64,000 nt of DNA from Candidatus Accumulibacter contiguus (GCF_012940005.1 NZ_SPMX01000012.1:62001-126000), one strand, 5' to 3'; counted from the stretch's first letter, positions 17,165 through 26,267 are shown. A program made the numbers and translations. Notes: generated by a model not told the origin, from the letters alone.

Positions 17165-19336
17165 TCACGACGGCTCGGAGAGCACGAAATCGATTCGCCC
17201 GGTTTCCAGATCCGCCCTGACGAGCTTCACCTGCAAACGGTCACCGAGACGATAGCGGCGGCCGGTTCGCTCGCCGAGCATCTGGTGTTTGACGCTGTCG
17301 TACTGAAAATACTCCTCACCGAGTTCCGAAACATGCACCAGACCCTCGACATAGACCTCATCGAGCGCGACGAAAATCCCGAAGGGTACCACTGCGGCAA
17401 TCGTTCCGGCAAAGCTCTCACCGATACGGTCGCGCATGTAGTAGCACTTCAGCCAGTTGCCGACATCGCGTGTCGCCTCGTCGGCGCGCCGCTCGGTCAT
17501 CGAACAGTGCAGACCAATGTCGTCCCACTTGCCTGGCTGATAGTGCGTTCCCGCCAGCACCGCCTTGATCGAACGATGGATCAGCAGGTCCGGGTAGCGG
17601 CGGATCGGCGAAGTGAAATGGGTATAGTGCTCGTACGACAAGCCGAAATGTCCGACATTATCGGGGCTGTACATGGCCTGGCGCAGTGAGCGCAGCATCA
17701 CCGTCTGCAGCAACTGGGCATCGGGGCGGTCCTTGATGCTCTCCAGCAATTCAGCATAATCCCTGGCAGTCGGATCGTCACCGCCGCCCAGGCCAATCCC
17801 GAATTCCTTGAGGAAGTTGCGCAGTGCCTCGAGTTTCTCCGCCGTCGGACCTTCATGAATCCGGTACAGGCACGGCTGCCGCCTGGCCTGAAGAAAGTCC
17901 GAAGCACAGACATTGGCGGCGAGCATGCACTCCTCGATCACACGGTGCGCGTCGTTGCGACGCACCGGAACAATGTTTTCGATCTTGCCCTGCGCGTTGA
18001 ACAGCATCATCGTTTCGATGGTTTCGAAGTCAATCGCCCCGCGTTTGCCACGTGCCTCGACAAGCACCTTGAACAGTGCGTAGAGCGTCTGCAGATGCGG
18101 CTGCAGGCCACGATGGAAATCGTTCTCCGGCTGCGTCATGCCGGCCAGCCAGTTCCATACCTGATCATAGGTCAGCCGCGCCTGCGAGCGGAAAACCGCC
18201 GGATAGAACTGGTAATCGGTGATCTCGCCATGGCGGTCGATCCGCATGTCGCAAACCATCGCCAGGCGCTCGACGTCGGGATTCAGCGAACACAGGCCGT
18301 TGGAGAGCTTCTCCGGCAACATCGGAATGACCCGGCGAGGGAAATAGACCGAATTGCCGCGTTCCCGAGCCTCACGATCCAGCGCCGTGGCCGGCTGCAC
18401 ATAGTGACTGACGTCGGCAATCGCCACCACCAGTCGCCAGCCAGAACCCTGCTTCTCGGCGAAAACCGCGTCGTCGAAATCCCTCGCCGTTTCCCCGTCG
18501 ATGGTTACCAGCGGCAGCGCCCGCAAGTCGGTACGACCTTGCCAATCAGCCGGGTCCAGGGTATCCGGCAACGCCGCAGCTTCTGCAAGCGCACTGCTTG
18601 AGAACTCGAACGGCAGTTCGTGCTTGCGCAGCGCGATCTCGATTTCCATTCCCGGGTCGGTGTAGTTGCCGAGTACCTCGACGATGCGCCCAATCGGCTT
18701 CGAATGCCGGCCGGGCTGCTCGATGATCTCGACCGTCACCACCTCGCCCGAACGGGCATGGATATTCCCGTTCGGCGCGACCAGGATGTCCTGGTTGATA
18801 CGTTTGTTTTCGGGTACCACGACGGTGATCCCATGTTCCAGCAGGACGCGACCAACGACCCGGCTATTGGCCCGCTCCAGCACCTCGACGATGACGCCCT
18901 CACGGCGTCCACGGCGGTCGGTGCCGACGACACGCACCAGGGCGCGATCGCGATGCAGCACCTTGGACATTTGCCGGGCTTCGAGAGCCAGGTCATCGCT
19001 ACCATCATCCGGCACCAGGAAGCCATACCCATCGGGATGTCCCTCGACGCGCCCGGCGATCAGACTGGCACGTTCCGGCAGGAGGTACGAAGCCTTGCGG
19101 TTGCGCAACAACTGCGCCTCGCGCTCCATCGCCCGCAAGCGGCGCTGAAACGGCTCGAACTCGGTTGTCTGGATGTCGAGCAGCGCACAAAGCTCGTCGA
19201 AACCCACTGGTTTGCCCTGCTCCTCGAGAATCTGCAGGATATATTCGCGCGAAGGCAAGGGTTGCTCGTAGTGTTTTAGTTCACGTTCCAGGTACGGATC
19301 GCGGCGTCGGATTGCCGACATGTTCATGATTGACAT
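17165..19336 (-). CDS. rnr: Ribonuclease R
   Basis: 723-residue 3'-5' exoribonuclease that degrades structured RNA. It has an N-terminal winged-helix region (YILQILEEQGKPVGFDELCA), two cold-shock domains, the RNB catalytic core with DGETARDFDDAVFAE (metal-binding aspartates), and a C-terminal S1 domain (GTIAAVVPFGIFVALDEVYV). It ends right after S1, so it lacks the lysine-rich tail of the 813-aa E. coli protein. Three ATGs (19336, 19327, 19321) are possible starts; the first is used here, but GAGGAA spacing favours 19327. A tRNA-Leu gene lies divergently upstream. Confidence 0.95.
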   Translation of the reverse strand: MSIMNMSAIRRRDPYLERELKHYEQPLPSREYILQILEEQGKPVGFDELCALLDIQTTEFEPFQRRLRAMEREAQLLRNRKASYLLPERASLIAGRVEGHPDGYGFLVPDDGSDDLALEARQMSKVLHRDRALVRVVGTDRRGRREGVIVEVLERANSRVVGRVLLEHGITVVVPENKRINQDILVAPNGNIHARSGEVVTVEIIEQPGRHSKPIGRIVEVLGNYTDPGMEIEIALRKHELPFEFSSSALAEAAALPDTLDPADWQGRTDLRALPLVTIDGETARDFDDAVFAEKQGSGWRLVVAIADVSHYVQPATALDREARERGNSVYFPRRVIPMLPEKLSNGLCSLNPDVERLAMVCDMRIDRHGEITDYQFYPAVFRSQARLTYDQVWNWLAGMTQPENDFHRGLQPHLQTLYALFKVLVEARGKRGAIDFETIETMMLFNAQGKIENIVPVRRNDAHRVIEECMLAANVCASDFLQARRQPCLYRIHEGPTAEKLEALRNFLKEFGIGLGGGDDPTARDYAELLESIKDRPDAQLLQTVMLRSLRQAMYSPDNVGHFGLSYEHYTHFTSPIRRYPDLLIHRSIKAVLAGTHYQPGKWDDIGLHCSMTERRADEATRDVGNWLKCYYMRDRIGESFAGTIAAVVPFGIFVALDEVYVEGLVHVSELGEEYFQYDSVKHQMLGERTGRRYRLGDRLQVKLVRADLETGRIDFVLSEPS

Positions 19337-19375
19337 TTCCTCATGTTCCTATAGAATTCGGCTCTCGCTGGAATT

Positions 19376-19462
19376 GCCCAGGTGGCGAAATTGGTAGACG
19401 CGCTAGGTTCAGGTCCTAGTGGTGGCAACACCGTGGAGGTTCGATTCCTCTCTTGGGCACCA
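19376..19462 (+). tRNA. tRNA-Leu (anticodon CAG)
   Basis: 87-nt tRNA with an encoded CCA end. Acceptor GCCCAGG pairs with CTTGGGC; the anticodon stem CTAGG / CCTAG encloses loop TTCAGGT, anticodon CAG; there is a long variable arm (TGGTGGCAACACCG) as in class II tRNAs and a T-loop GGTTCGATTCC. Confidence 0.97.
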
Positions 19463-19473
19463 GGCACCCAATA

Positions 19474-19503
19474 AAAAGGCCCCGATTAGTCGGGGCCTTT
19501 TCT
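19474..19503 (+). terminator. Rho-independent terminator after tRNA-Leu
   Basis: AAAAGGCCCCGA-TTAG-TCGGGGCCTTTT, a 12-bp perfect stem with a T-rich end. Confidence 0.92.
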
Positions 19504-19763
19504 ATTTCAGACGGCACCTCTTCTGCAAAGCGCCCGGCCAACGGCGGAAACAGATCCCGGCTGCTGCCCTTATTGTACGTCATCAGACACCGTCCTTTGC
19601 GGTGATCTGGAGTATGGTCGCGCTTCGACCAGCACGAACATTTTTTTTCTGGCACTAGCCAACACCCGCAAAAGTATGGATACTACGCTGCCGGAAGGTC
19701 GCCAGCAGCTCGCTGCTGCGAGAATGAGAATTAATCCAACTTAGCCACCTGTTAGGAATCCAG

Positions 19764-21317
19764 ATGACGATACGACCGGAGTTGATCGATAAGCTGCGCG
19801 CGAGGCGCGCAAAACTGACTGAAAACGTCAGCCCAGAAAAGTTGGAAGCGCTGCACGCCAAGGGTTTGTTGTCGGCTCGCGAGCGGCTCGACACCCTGTT
19901 TGCCGAAGGTACTTTCCAGGAACTCGGTCTGCATGCCGAACACAGCGCAACCTCCTTCGGCATGGCCGGGCGGACCCTGCCCGCTGACGGCGTGATCGCT
20001 GGCAGCGGTTACGTAGGAAACACGCAGGTCGCTGCTTTCAGCCAGGATTTCAGCGTCGTTGCCGGCACGCTGGGCAAGATGCAGGCCAGAAAGATCACCC
20101 GCATCATGCGGCACGCCCTCAAGATCGGCGTGCCGGTGGTGGCCTTCAAGGATTCGGGCGGTGCCCGCATTCAGGAGGGTGTCGATGCACTTTCCGGCTA
20201 TGGCGACGTGTTCTACGCCAATGTGCTGCTTTCCGGGGTGGTGCCACAGATCGCGGTGATCTGCGGTCCGTGTGCAGGTGGTGCAGCCTATTCGCCGGCA
20301 TTGATGGACTTCGTGATCATGACCCGCAACAACGCGCATATGTTCCTCACCGGCCCCGAGGTAATCAAGGCAGTCACCGGCCGCGCGACGACGATGGCGG
20401 AAGTCGGCGGCGCCGAGATGCATGCCACGGTCAGCGGCAATGCCCACTTCATTGCGGAAGACGATCAGCATGCCATCGCGCTGGTCAAACAACTGCTTTC
20501 CTACCTGCCGGCCAACAACACCGAGGATCCGCCACACCATCTCGAAGTGCCGATCGACGAAATGGAAGACCCGGCGATCAACGACTGCATCCCGGACAGC
20601 CCGTCCGAACCGCTCGACATGTACGCGGTGATTCGCCGCGTCGTCGACCATGGCGAACTGATGGAGGTGCATGCCGGTTTTGCCCGCAACGTCGTCGTCG
20701 GCTTCGCCCGCATCAGCGGCGTCGTGGTTGGCATCGTCGCCAACCAGCCAATGGTGATGGCTGGCGCACTCGATCTCAATGCAGCCGACAAGGTGGCCCG
20801 CTTTGTGCGGACCTGCAACATCTTCAACGTCCCGCTGGTGACCCTGGTGGATGTTCCGGGTTTCCTGCCGGGAGTCGAGCAGGAACGCAGCGGCATCATC
20901 CGCCATGGCGCGAAGATGCTCTCTGCTTACGGATCGTGCACCGCACCGAAAATCACGGTGATCCTGCGCAAGGCTTACGGTGGCTCGTATCTCGCGATGT
21001 GCAGCCAGGAAATGGGAGCAGACATGGTTTTCGCCTGGCCAACGGCCGAGATCGCCGTGATGGGCGCCGAAGCTGCCGTCAAGATCCTCTATCGCAAGGA
21101 ACTGGCGGAGGCAGAGGATCGCCAGGCCAAGGCCGCAGAACTGGCGCAGGAGTACCGGGACGAATTCGCGTCACCCTACGTTTCGGCCGGCAATTTCTAC
21201 ATCACGGACGTGATCGAACCACAGGATACGCGCTGGATGGTCGCCCTGGCGCTGCGCAAAATCCTCGACAAACGAGAACTCCGGCCGGCGAAGAAGCACG
21301 GCAACATCCCCATGTAA
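19764..21317 (+). CDS. mmdA: Methylmalonyl-CoA decarboxylase alpha (carboxyltransferase) subunit
   Basis: 517-residue carboxyltransferase that moves the carboxyl group of methylmalonyl-CoA to biotin, releasing propionyl-CoA. It has both acyl-CoA and carboxybiotin subdomains: VVAFKDSGGARIQEGVDAL and ICGPCAGGAAYSPALMDF in the first half, VDVPGFLPGVEQERSGIIRH and RKAYGGSYLAM in the second. By itself it could be propionyl-CoA carboxylase beta, but the following genes encode the gamma/delta, biotin-carrier and membrane beta subunits of a Na+ pump and no biotin carboxylase is present, so decarboxylase is preferred. First gene of the mmdADCB operon; AGGAATCC precedes the ATG. Confidence 0.92.
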   Translation: MTIRPELIDKLRARRAKLTENVSPEKLEALHAKGLLSARERLDTLFAEGTFQELGLHAEHSATSFGMAGRTLPADGVIAGSGYVGNTQVAAFSQDFSVVAGTLGKMQARKITRIMRHALKIGVPVVAFKDSGGARIQEGVDALSGYGDVFYANVLLSGVVPQIAVICGPCAGGAAYSPALMDFVIMTRNNAHMFLTGPEVIKAVTGRATTMAEVGGAEMHATVSGNAHFIAEDDQHAIALVKQLLSYLPANNTEDPPHHLEVPIDEMEDPAINDCIPDSPSEPLDMYAVIRRVVDHGELMEVHAGFARNVVVGFARISGVVVGIVANQPMVMAGALDLNAADKVARFVRTCNIFNVPLVTLVDVPGFLPGVEQERSGIIRHGAKMLSAYGSCTAPKITVILRKAYGGSYLAMCSQEMGADMVFAWPTAEIAVMGAEAAVKILYRKELAEAEDRQAKAAELAQEYRDEFASPYVSAGNFYITDVIEPQDTRWMVALALRKILDKRELRPAKKHGNIPM

Positions 21318-21341
21318 TCGGCAACGGAAGGAAGACACCCC

Positions 21342-21674
21342 ATGGTGACTGACGCCATTTTCAAGGCGCTGCAGGTCTACGGCATTTCCATCGTCATCTC
21401 GGTGCTGGTTGCCGTGCTGATCAAGGTAATGGTTTCTTTGACTGGCCGGATGGAAAAGACCAAACCCGTCGACATACCGATCGGAACCGTCTGCCCGATC
21501 GGACTCGGCGTACCCGACGAGGATGTCGCTGCGCTGTCGGCGGCGATCTTTGCCGCCATCGGGCCACACCACATTCTGCACATTGCACCAACCAGTCACG
21601 GCTGGGCAGCCGGTGCGCGTGCCACCCAACATTCATCACATACGCCGGGGCTTACGGGCCGAGGCCCCAGATAA
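21342..21674 (+). CDS. mmdD: Sodium-pump decarboxylase small membrane subunit (OadG/MmdD-like)
   Basis: 110-residue protein with one N-terminal membrane helix (GISIVISVLVAVLIKVMVSL) and a C-terminal soluble part containing PDEDVAALSAAIFAAIG, as in gamma/delta subunits that hold the carboxyltransferase to the membrane beta subunit. It lies 24 bases after mmdA with GGAAGGAAG upstream of its start. The C-terminal 35 residues are low complexity and less conserved in appearance. Confidence 0.8.
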   Translation: MVTDAIFKALQVYGISIVISVLVAVLIKVMVSLTGRMEKTKPVDIPIGTVCPIGLGVPDEDVAALSAAIFAAIGPHHILHIAPTSHGWAAGARATQHSSHTPGLTGRGPR

Positions 21675-21686
21675 AAGGAGCAAGAC

Positions 21687-22079
21687 ATGCCCAGACAATT
21701 CAAGGTTACTGTAAACGGACGCGAGTACGACGTCAGCGTGCTGGAACTCACTGCCGGCCAGTCCACGCACTCGCCCAACCCTGCCGCCGCTGTCCTTCCG
21801 GTGGCCGCAGCAGCTAGTGCCCCCAGCGCAGCCCCGGCGGCACCCAGAGGCACTGCTGCGGCTGGCGCCGGCGACGAGCTTGCCGGCATGGGCGGGGTAG
21901 TAGTCGAGGTTGACGTCAAGGTCGGCCAGACGGTTGCCGCCGGCGATCGGCTGCTGGTGCTCGAAGCGATGAAAATGAAGACGCCTGTCATGGCCAGCCG
22001 CGCGGGCCAGGTGACGCGTGTGCTGGTCGCGCCAGGTGATGCGGTCGAGGGCGGTCAGCCACTGGTGACCATCGCTTGA
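21687..22079 (+). CDS. mmdC: Biotin carrier (gamma) subunit of methylmalonyl-CoA decarboxylase
   Basis: 130-residue biotinyl protein. An N-terminal beta part (FKVTVNGREYDVSVLEL) is joined by an Ala/Pro-rich flexible linker (about residues 25-62) to a lipoyl/biotinyl domain with EAMKM, lysine 96 being the biotinylation site. It shuttles the carboxyl group from the alpha subunit to the membrane beta subunit. It starts 12 bases after the previous gene with AAAGGAG upstream. Confidence 0.94.
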   Translation: MPRQFKVTVNGREYDVSVLELTAGQSTHSPNPAAAVLPVAAAASAPSAAPAAPRGTAAAGAGDELAGMGGVVVEVDVKVGQTVAAGDRLLVLEAMKMKTPVMASRAGQVTRVLVAPGDAVEGGQPLVTIA

Positions 22080-22170
22080 TCTCGGCTAACAGGCAGGGGC
22101 GTGCTCCTGCCGTCTGCAATTCGATGCGCGGACGAAGAAATCCGGTCGTCTGGCGCGAGGACTGAAGCGT

Positions 22171-23376
22171 ATGGAAGGCATTCATCTTCTCGATCTGTTC
22201 CAGGGCATTGCCACGCTGGCGGCCTCGGAGCCGAAAATCATGTTCGGGCGCATCTTCCTGATGCTGCTCGGCTTCTTTCTGATCTATCTGGGTTCCAAGA
22301 ACGTCCTCGAACCCCTGTTAATGATCCCGATGGGGCTGGGCATGTCCTCGGTCAATGCCGGCGTCATGTTCCTCGAAGGCGGCAAGATGGGGACGCTGTT
22401 CGTCGATCCGTTGATCTCCGATCCGATCGATCTGATGAACATCATGCAGATCGACTGGCTGCAACCGATCTACACCCTGACCTTCAGCAACGGTCTGATC
22501 GCCTGTCTGGTATTCATGGGCATCGGCGTCCTGCTCGATGTCGGTTACGTGATGGCACGGCCCTTCCAGAGCATCTTCATCGCGCTGTTCGCCGAGTTGG
22601 GAACCATCGCCGTCTTCCCGATCGCCGTCTCGCTGGGCCTTAATCCGGGCCAGGCTGCAGCTGTCGCTACGATCGGCGGTGCTGACGGGCCGATGGTGCT
22701 GTTCACCTCACTGGTGTTGGCCAAGGATCTGTTCGTGCCGATCACCGTCGTTGGCTATCTCTATCTCGGCCTGACCTATGGTGCTTACCCATACCTGATC
22801 AAGTGGCTGGTACCGGAGCACATCCGCGGCATCAACATGGCTGCAGATCGCGGACCGAAGATCAGCCGCGCACAGAAACTCACCTTCGCGGTGGTCGCCT
22901 GTACGCTGCTGTGCCTGCTGTTTCCGGTTGCTGCTCCCTTGTTCTTTTCGCTGTTCGTCGGCGTCGCGGTTCGCGAAAGCGGCATCGACCCCTTTACCAA
23001 ACTGCTAGGCGATGTATTTCTCTATGCGGCAACGTTCTTTCTCGGACTGACGCTGGGGATCCTTTGCGAAGCCAATACCCTGCTTGACCCGACGGTCCTG
23101 AAACTGTTGCTGCTGGGAATGCTGGCCTTGACGATCTCCGCTCTCGGCGGCCTCCTCGGCGGTTACATCCTGTATTTCTGGACGGGCGGGAAATACAATC
23201 CGATGATCGGCATTGCCGGGGTCAGTTGCGTCCCGACGACTGCCAAGGTCGTCCAGAAGATTGCTTCCAATGCCAACGCCGGAGCGATCATCCTGCCGCA
23301 CGCCCTGGGAGCCAACATCAGTGGCGTGATCACTACGGCGATCATCGCGGCAACCTATGTAGCGCTGCTACGCTAA
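22171..23376 (+). CDS. mmdB: Sodium-translocating decarboxylase beta subunit
   Basis: 401-residue integral membrane protein with about nine to eleven hydrophobic segments, which decarboxylates carboxybiotin and exports Na+. Typical motifs are GGKMGTLFVDPLISDPIDLM, TIGGADGPMVLFTSLVLA with the conserved Asp of the Na+ site, and GKYNPMIGIAGVSCVPTTAK near the C-terminus. The family also covers OadB and GcdB; the mmd assignment rests on the alpha subunit. It ends the operon; its TAA stop is part of the intergenic repeat that follows. Confidence 0.93.
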   Translation: MEGIHLLDLFQGIATLAASEPKIMFGRIFLMLLGFFLIYLGSKNVLEPLLMIPMGLGMSSVNAGVMFLEGGKMGTLFVDPLISDPIDLMNIMQIDWLQPIYTLTFSNGLIACLVFMGIGVLLDVGYVMARPFQSIFIALFAELGTIAVFPIAVSLGLNPGQAAAVATIGGADGPMVLFTSLVLAKDLFVPITVVGYLYLGLTYGAYPYLIKWLVPEHIRGINMAADRGPKISRAQKLTFAVVACTLLCLLFPVAAPLFFSLFVGVAVRESGIDPFTKLLGDVFLYAATFFLGLTLGILCEANTLLDPTVLKLLLLGMLALTISALGGLLGGYILYFWTGGKYNPMIGIAGVSCVPTTAKVVQKIASNANAGAIILPHALGANISGVITTAIIAATYVALLR

Positions 23377-23562
23377 CGGTCATGACTTTGCAAGACACCC
23401 GATGATGAAAGTCATGACCGTTTTCCTCTCCCCCAACCCCTTCCACGGCCCGCGCGGCATCGCGGGCCGGCTGCGGCGGCGCGGAGCGGTGCTCCGCGAA
23501 ACCCCGCCTGCGCCCCCCGCGAGTGGGGAGGGGAGATTCGTGAGTCGCTGACGCGACTTTCA
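23372..23562. repeat. Intergenic hairpin repeat, copy 2 (long)
   Basis: Starts GCTAACGGTCATGAC at the mmdB stop codon and ends GAGTCGCTGACGCGACTTTCA. The left arm AACGGTCATGAC pairs with GTCATGACCGTT at 23412-23423. It shares both ends with the inverted copy at 31351-31470. Relative to that copy it carries about 70 extra GC-rich bases with their own palindromes (GGCCCGCG/CGCGGGCC and GCGGAGC/GCTCCGC). Confidence 0.75.
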
Positions 23563-23580
23563 CATTAACGGGATGGAATA

Positions 23581-23600
23581 CGCCGGCTGCAAGGCCGGCG
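23581..23600 (-). terminator. GC-rich hairpin downstream of phaR
   Basis: CGCCGGC-TGCAAG-GCCGGCG, a 7-bp perfect stem 53 bases beyond the phaR stop codon. No T run follows, so a factor-independent terminator role is uncertain. Confidence 0.35.
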
Positions 23601-23653
23601 TAACTGCCCAGAAACCTCACGCTGGTACGGCGCGATCACCTCGGCTGCAGGAC

Positions 23654-24229
23654 CTACTTCTCGGCGTCCTTCGTCTGCTTGACCGTATCCACCGGAAATC
23701 CCGGCAGCGGGATGCTGGTAAACAGGGTGCGGGTCTGGGATTTCAACTGGTCCTGCATCTGGTGCAGCATCTTCTTGCTCTGCTCCATGTAGGTGGCCAT
23801 CATCGTCTGCATCGCCGGGCCCTGGAAGTTCATGAACTGCGACCACATGTCGTTCTGCATCTGGCTGCTGTTTTCACCATAGAGCTGTTGTGACTGGTCC
23901 TGCAGCTTCTTCTGAAAATCGACGAAGGACTTGATGTTCGTTTCCAGATACTTGCCGAGCATTCCCTGCATGGCGTGACCGTAGAAGCGAATCATCTGAG
24001 CCAGGAGATCCGTGGTAAACAAGGGGATGCCGGCCGCTTCCTCCTCGAGGATGATCTGCAGCAGGATGCTGCGCGTGATGTCCTCGCCGGTCTTGGCATC
24101 GAGCACATTGAAGTTTTCTTTCAATAACACGAGATCCTTCACGTCGCTCAAGGTGATGTACGCGCTGGTCTTGGTGTCGTAAAGACGACGGTTCGGGTAT
24201 TTCTTGATCAGTCGCAGCTGTTCGGGCAT
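23654..24229 (-). CDS. phaR: Polyhydroxyalkanoate synthesis repressor PhaR
   Basis: 191-residue regulator of PHA storage that binds PHA granules and represses phasin genes. The N-terminal DNA-binding domain is diagnostic: MPEQLRLIKKYPNRRLYDT, followed by YITLSDVKDLVL and DITRSILLQIILEEE. The C-terminal part is helical and rich in Gln and Met (QNDMWSQFMNFQGPAMQTMM), as in PHB-accumulation domains. The start ATG 24229 is preceded by GGAAGGG; upstream in-frame residues are not conserved. It lies 141 bases downstream of phaB on the same strand, with a terminator between. Confidence 0.95.
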   Translation of the reverse strand: MPEQLRLIKKYPNRRLYDTKTSAYITLSDVKDLVLLKENFNVLDAKTGEDITRSILLQIILEEEAAGIPLFTTDLLAQMIRFYGHAMQGMLGKYLETNIKSFVDFQKKLQDQSQQLYGENSSQMQNDMWSQFMNFQGPAMQTMMATYMEQSKKMLHQMQDQLKSQTRTLFTSIPLPGFPVDTVKQTKDAEK

Positions 24230-24313
24230 GGCGACCCTTCCTCCATTTGCAGATGACTCGACGGGCGCTCTTTCGCGTCCTTTGATGCGGTGCAGCACAA
24301 TTATACGCCTACC

Positions 24314-24343
24314 AAAAAAAAACAGGCTCCTATTGGAGCCTGT
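24314..24343 (-). terminator. Rho-independent terminator of phaB
   Basis: On the minus strand ACAGGCTCC-AATA-GGAGCCTGT followed by nine T residues, 28 bases beyond the phaB stop codon. Confidence 0.92.
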
Positions 24344-24370
24344 CCTGACTTTCCTGATCCAGGAAACTGT

Positions 24371-25114
24371 TTATTGATAGTACAAACCACCACAGATGTT
24401 CATCGTCGAACCAGTCATGAAGCCGGCGATGTCCGAAGCGAGATAGGCACATGCGCCACCGATTTCTTCCGGTTTGGCCAGACGCTTCATCGGAACCGTA
24501 TCGATGATGCCCTGCAGGATCTCCGGCTTGATCGCCATCACCATCGGGGTGGCTACATAGCCAGGGCAGATGGCGTTGACCGTCACGCCCTTGGCCGCCA
24601 GTTCGGCAGCAAGCGCCTTGGTGAAACCAATCACGCCCGCTTTTGCAGCCGAGTAGTTGGTCTGGCCAGCCTGGCCCTTGAGACCGTTGAGCGAAGAGAT
24701 GTTGATGATCCGGCCCCAACCACGTTCGGCCATCTTCGACGAGACCTGCTTGGTCATGTTGAAGAGGCTATTCAGGTTGGTTGAGATCACGGCATTCCAC
24801 TGCGCCAGCTCCATCCGCGCGAACATCTTGTCACGGGTAATGCCGGCGTTATTGACCAGGATGTCGATCGGACCCGCCTTGGCTTCCGCCTCCGCAGTAA
24901 GGGCGACGCAGGAGTCGTAATCGGAGACGTCGCCGGCAACACAGATGAAGTCGTTGAAACCGGCTTCCGCCATGGCCTTTGTCCACTCTTCCGGCTTGTC
25001 AAACTCCGGATGGTAGGCGGCAACCACCTTGTGGCCGGCCTTGGCCAGTTCCTGGCAAATGGCCGTTCCGATCCCACCCATAGCACCTGTAACCAAAGCA
25101 ACACGTTGCGTCAT
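24371..25114 (-). CDS. phaB: Acetoacetyl-CoA reductase
   Basis: 247-residue short-chain dehydrogenase that reduces acetoacetyl-CoA to (R)-3-hydroxybutyryl-CoA with NADPH for PHA synthesis. It has the Rossmann motif VTGAMGGIGTAI, NNAGITRD, catalytic Ser in INISSLNG and YxxxK in TNYSAAKAG, and the C-terminal GSTMNICGGLYYQ typical of PhaB. Start ATG 25114 has AGGAAA upstream. It works with PhaR next to it; propionyl-CoA from the mmd pump nearby could feed 3-hydroxyvalerate units, by inference. Confidence 0.95.
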   Translation of the reverse strand: MTQRVALVTGAMGGIGTAICQELAKAGHKVVAAYHPEFDKPEEWTKAMAEAGFNDFICVAGDVSDYDSCVALTAEAEAKAGPIDILVNNAGITRDKMFARMELAQWNAVISTNLNSLFNMTKQVSSKMAERGWGRIINISSLNGLKGQAGQTNYSAAKAGVIGFTKALAAELAAKGVTVNAICPGYVATPMVMAIKPEILQGIIDTVPMKRLAKPEEIGGACAYLASDIAGFMTGSTMNICGGLYYQ

Positions 25115-25292
25115 AGCTTTTTCCTTTCTTGTGGACGGTTGAAACAACACTCGAACTAGTGATTCTGCATTGCAGCATCGACGCTGTCAATGCCAAAGTA
25201 CTTGCCATGCTGCCGCAGCCAGTCCCCTGCGCATCCACGTGCACCGGCTCTGGTCACCGACAGTCAAGCAAGCGGCAGCTTATAATGTGCTC

Positions 25293-25517
25293 ATGCATAT
25301 CGTCGTAATCGCCTGGCTATACGTGACCGTGTTGATGGCACTGACCGAGACCAGTGTCGTCGCCGGCATATTGACGCTCGTTTTCTATGGTCTGGCACCG
25401 ACGACACTGCTGCTGTGGCTTTTCGGCGGCGCCGGTCGGCGGCGTCGTGCGGCACGGATGTCCAGAGAAGCAAGTCCCGCGAGCGATCGCACAGACCACG
25501 AGAAACCCGAGCACTGA
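25293..25517 (+). CDS. Small membrane protein (74 aa), unknown
   Basis: Two hydrophobic segments (IVVIAWLYVTVLMAL and VVAGILTLVFYGLAPTTLLL) followed by a basic, hydrophilic tail (GRRRRAARMSREASPASDRT). I recognise no named family. TATAAT at 25281-25286 ends only six bases before the ATG and no ribosome-binding site is visible, so the message may be leaderless. Divergent from phaB and convergent with pgeF, whose repaired 3' end lies just beyond. Confidence 0.7.
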   Translation: MHIVVIAWLYVTVLMALTETSVVAGILTLVFYGLAPTTLLLWLFGGAGRRRRAARMSREASPASDRTDHEKPEH

Positions 25518-25565
25518 TTTTATTCGGATAGCCAGATCAGCGACGCCATGCGTCCAGTCACGCCG

Positions 25566-26267
25566 TCACGCCGATACGAAAAAAAAACGGCTTTCTTGAC
25601 TGACCGTGCAGTATTCTCCGCCGTAGACGCCTTCGACACCCAGGCTCGCAAGACGCTGACGGGCCAGCCGATAAATATCGGCCAGCCAGCCACCAGACCT
25701 GTTAACCGGCTGCGGCAGTGGCTTGAAAGCGGCTGCCGCCTGCGCGTGCGCATCGACGAACGCAGCCCTCACCTCGCCGCCGACCTCGAAGGCCTGAGGA
25801 CCGATGGCAGGCCCCAGATATGCGAGCAACTCTACGCCTGGCACCGCCATGGCGGCCACCGTTCTTTCCAGAATGCCGGCCTGCAGGCCGCGCCAACCGG
25901 CATGCGCGGCAGCAACGACGGTCCCGGCGCGGTCACAGAGCAGCACCGGCAGACAATCCGCAGTCATCACCACACAGACGACACCGACATTGCGCGCAAA
26001 TGCGCCGTCGGCTACCCGGACTTGCGCGCTGCCTGCACCGGCGTCAAGCACTGTCGTGCCGTGCACCTGCTGCAGCCAGCAGGGTGTCGCCGGCAGACTC
26101 CGGCCAAGCCGTTGACGGTTGGCCGCTACCGCCAGAGGGTCATCACCCACGTGATCGCCGAGGTTGAGGCTGGCGTACGGTGCCCTGCTCACCCCACCCT
26201 GACGAGTCGTGATGAGGCTGCGTACACTCGCCGGTGCCGGCCAGTCAGGAATAATCCAGGCGGTCAT
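25566..26267 (-). CDS. pgeF: Peptidoglycan editing factor PgeF / YfiH (laccase-domain), frameshifted near the 3' end
   Basis: Cytoplasmic enzyme of the YfiH/PgeF family, with Cu/Zn-site motifs TTRQGGVS, QQVHGTTV, TADCLPVLL, AAAHAGWRGL and LGPAIGPQAFEVG. As read it ends RFFFVSA after 233 aa. The usual ending (SYRRDGVTGRMASLIWL) is present in another frame down to 25520, and is joined if one base is removed from the A9 run at 25579-25587. The gene is thus probably complete in the organism. Start ATG 26267 is favoured over in-frame 26324, which overlaps rluD. In the usual gene order, downstream of rluD. Confidence 0.88.
   Translation of the reverse strand: MTAWIIPDWPAPASVRSLITTRQGGVSRAPYASLNLGDHVGDDPLAVAANRQRLGRSLPATPCWLQQVHGTTVLDAGAGSAQVRVADGAFARNVGVVCVVMTADCLPVLLCDRAGTVVAAAHAGWRGLQAGILERTVAAMAVPGVELLAYLGPAIGPQAFEVGGEVRAAFVDAHAQAAAAFKPLPQPVNRSGGWLADIYRLARQRLASLGVEGVYGGEYCTVSQESRFFFVSA

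Noticed and set aside
19764-21317. Propionyl-CoA carboxylase beta chain
   Set aside because: The same family, but no biotin carboxylase gene is present, and the next three genes encode the Na+ pump subunits of a decarboxylase.
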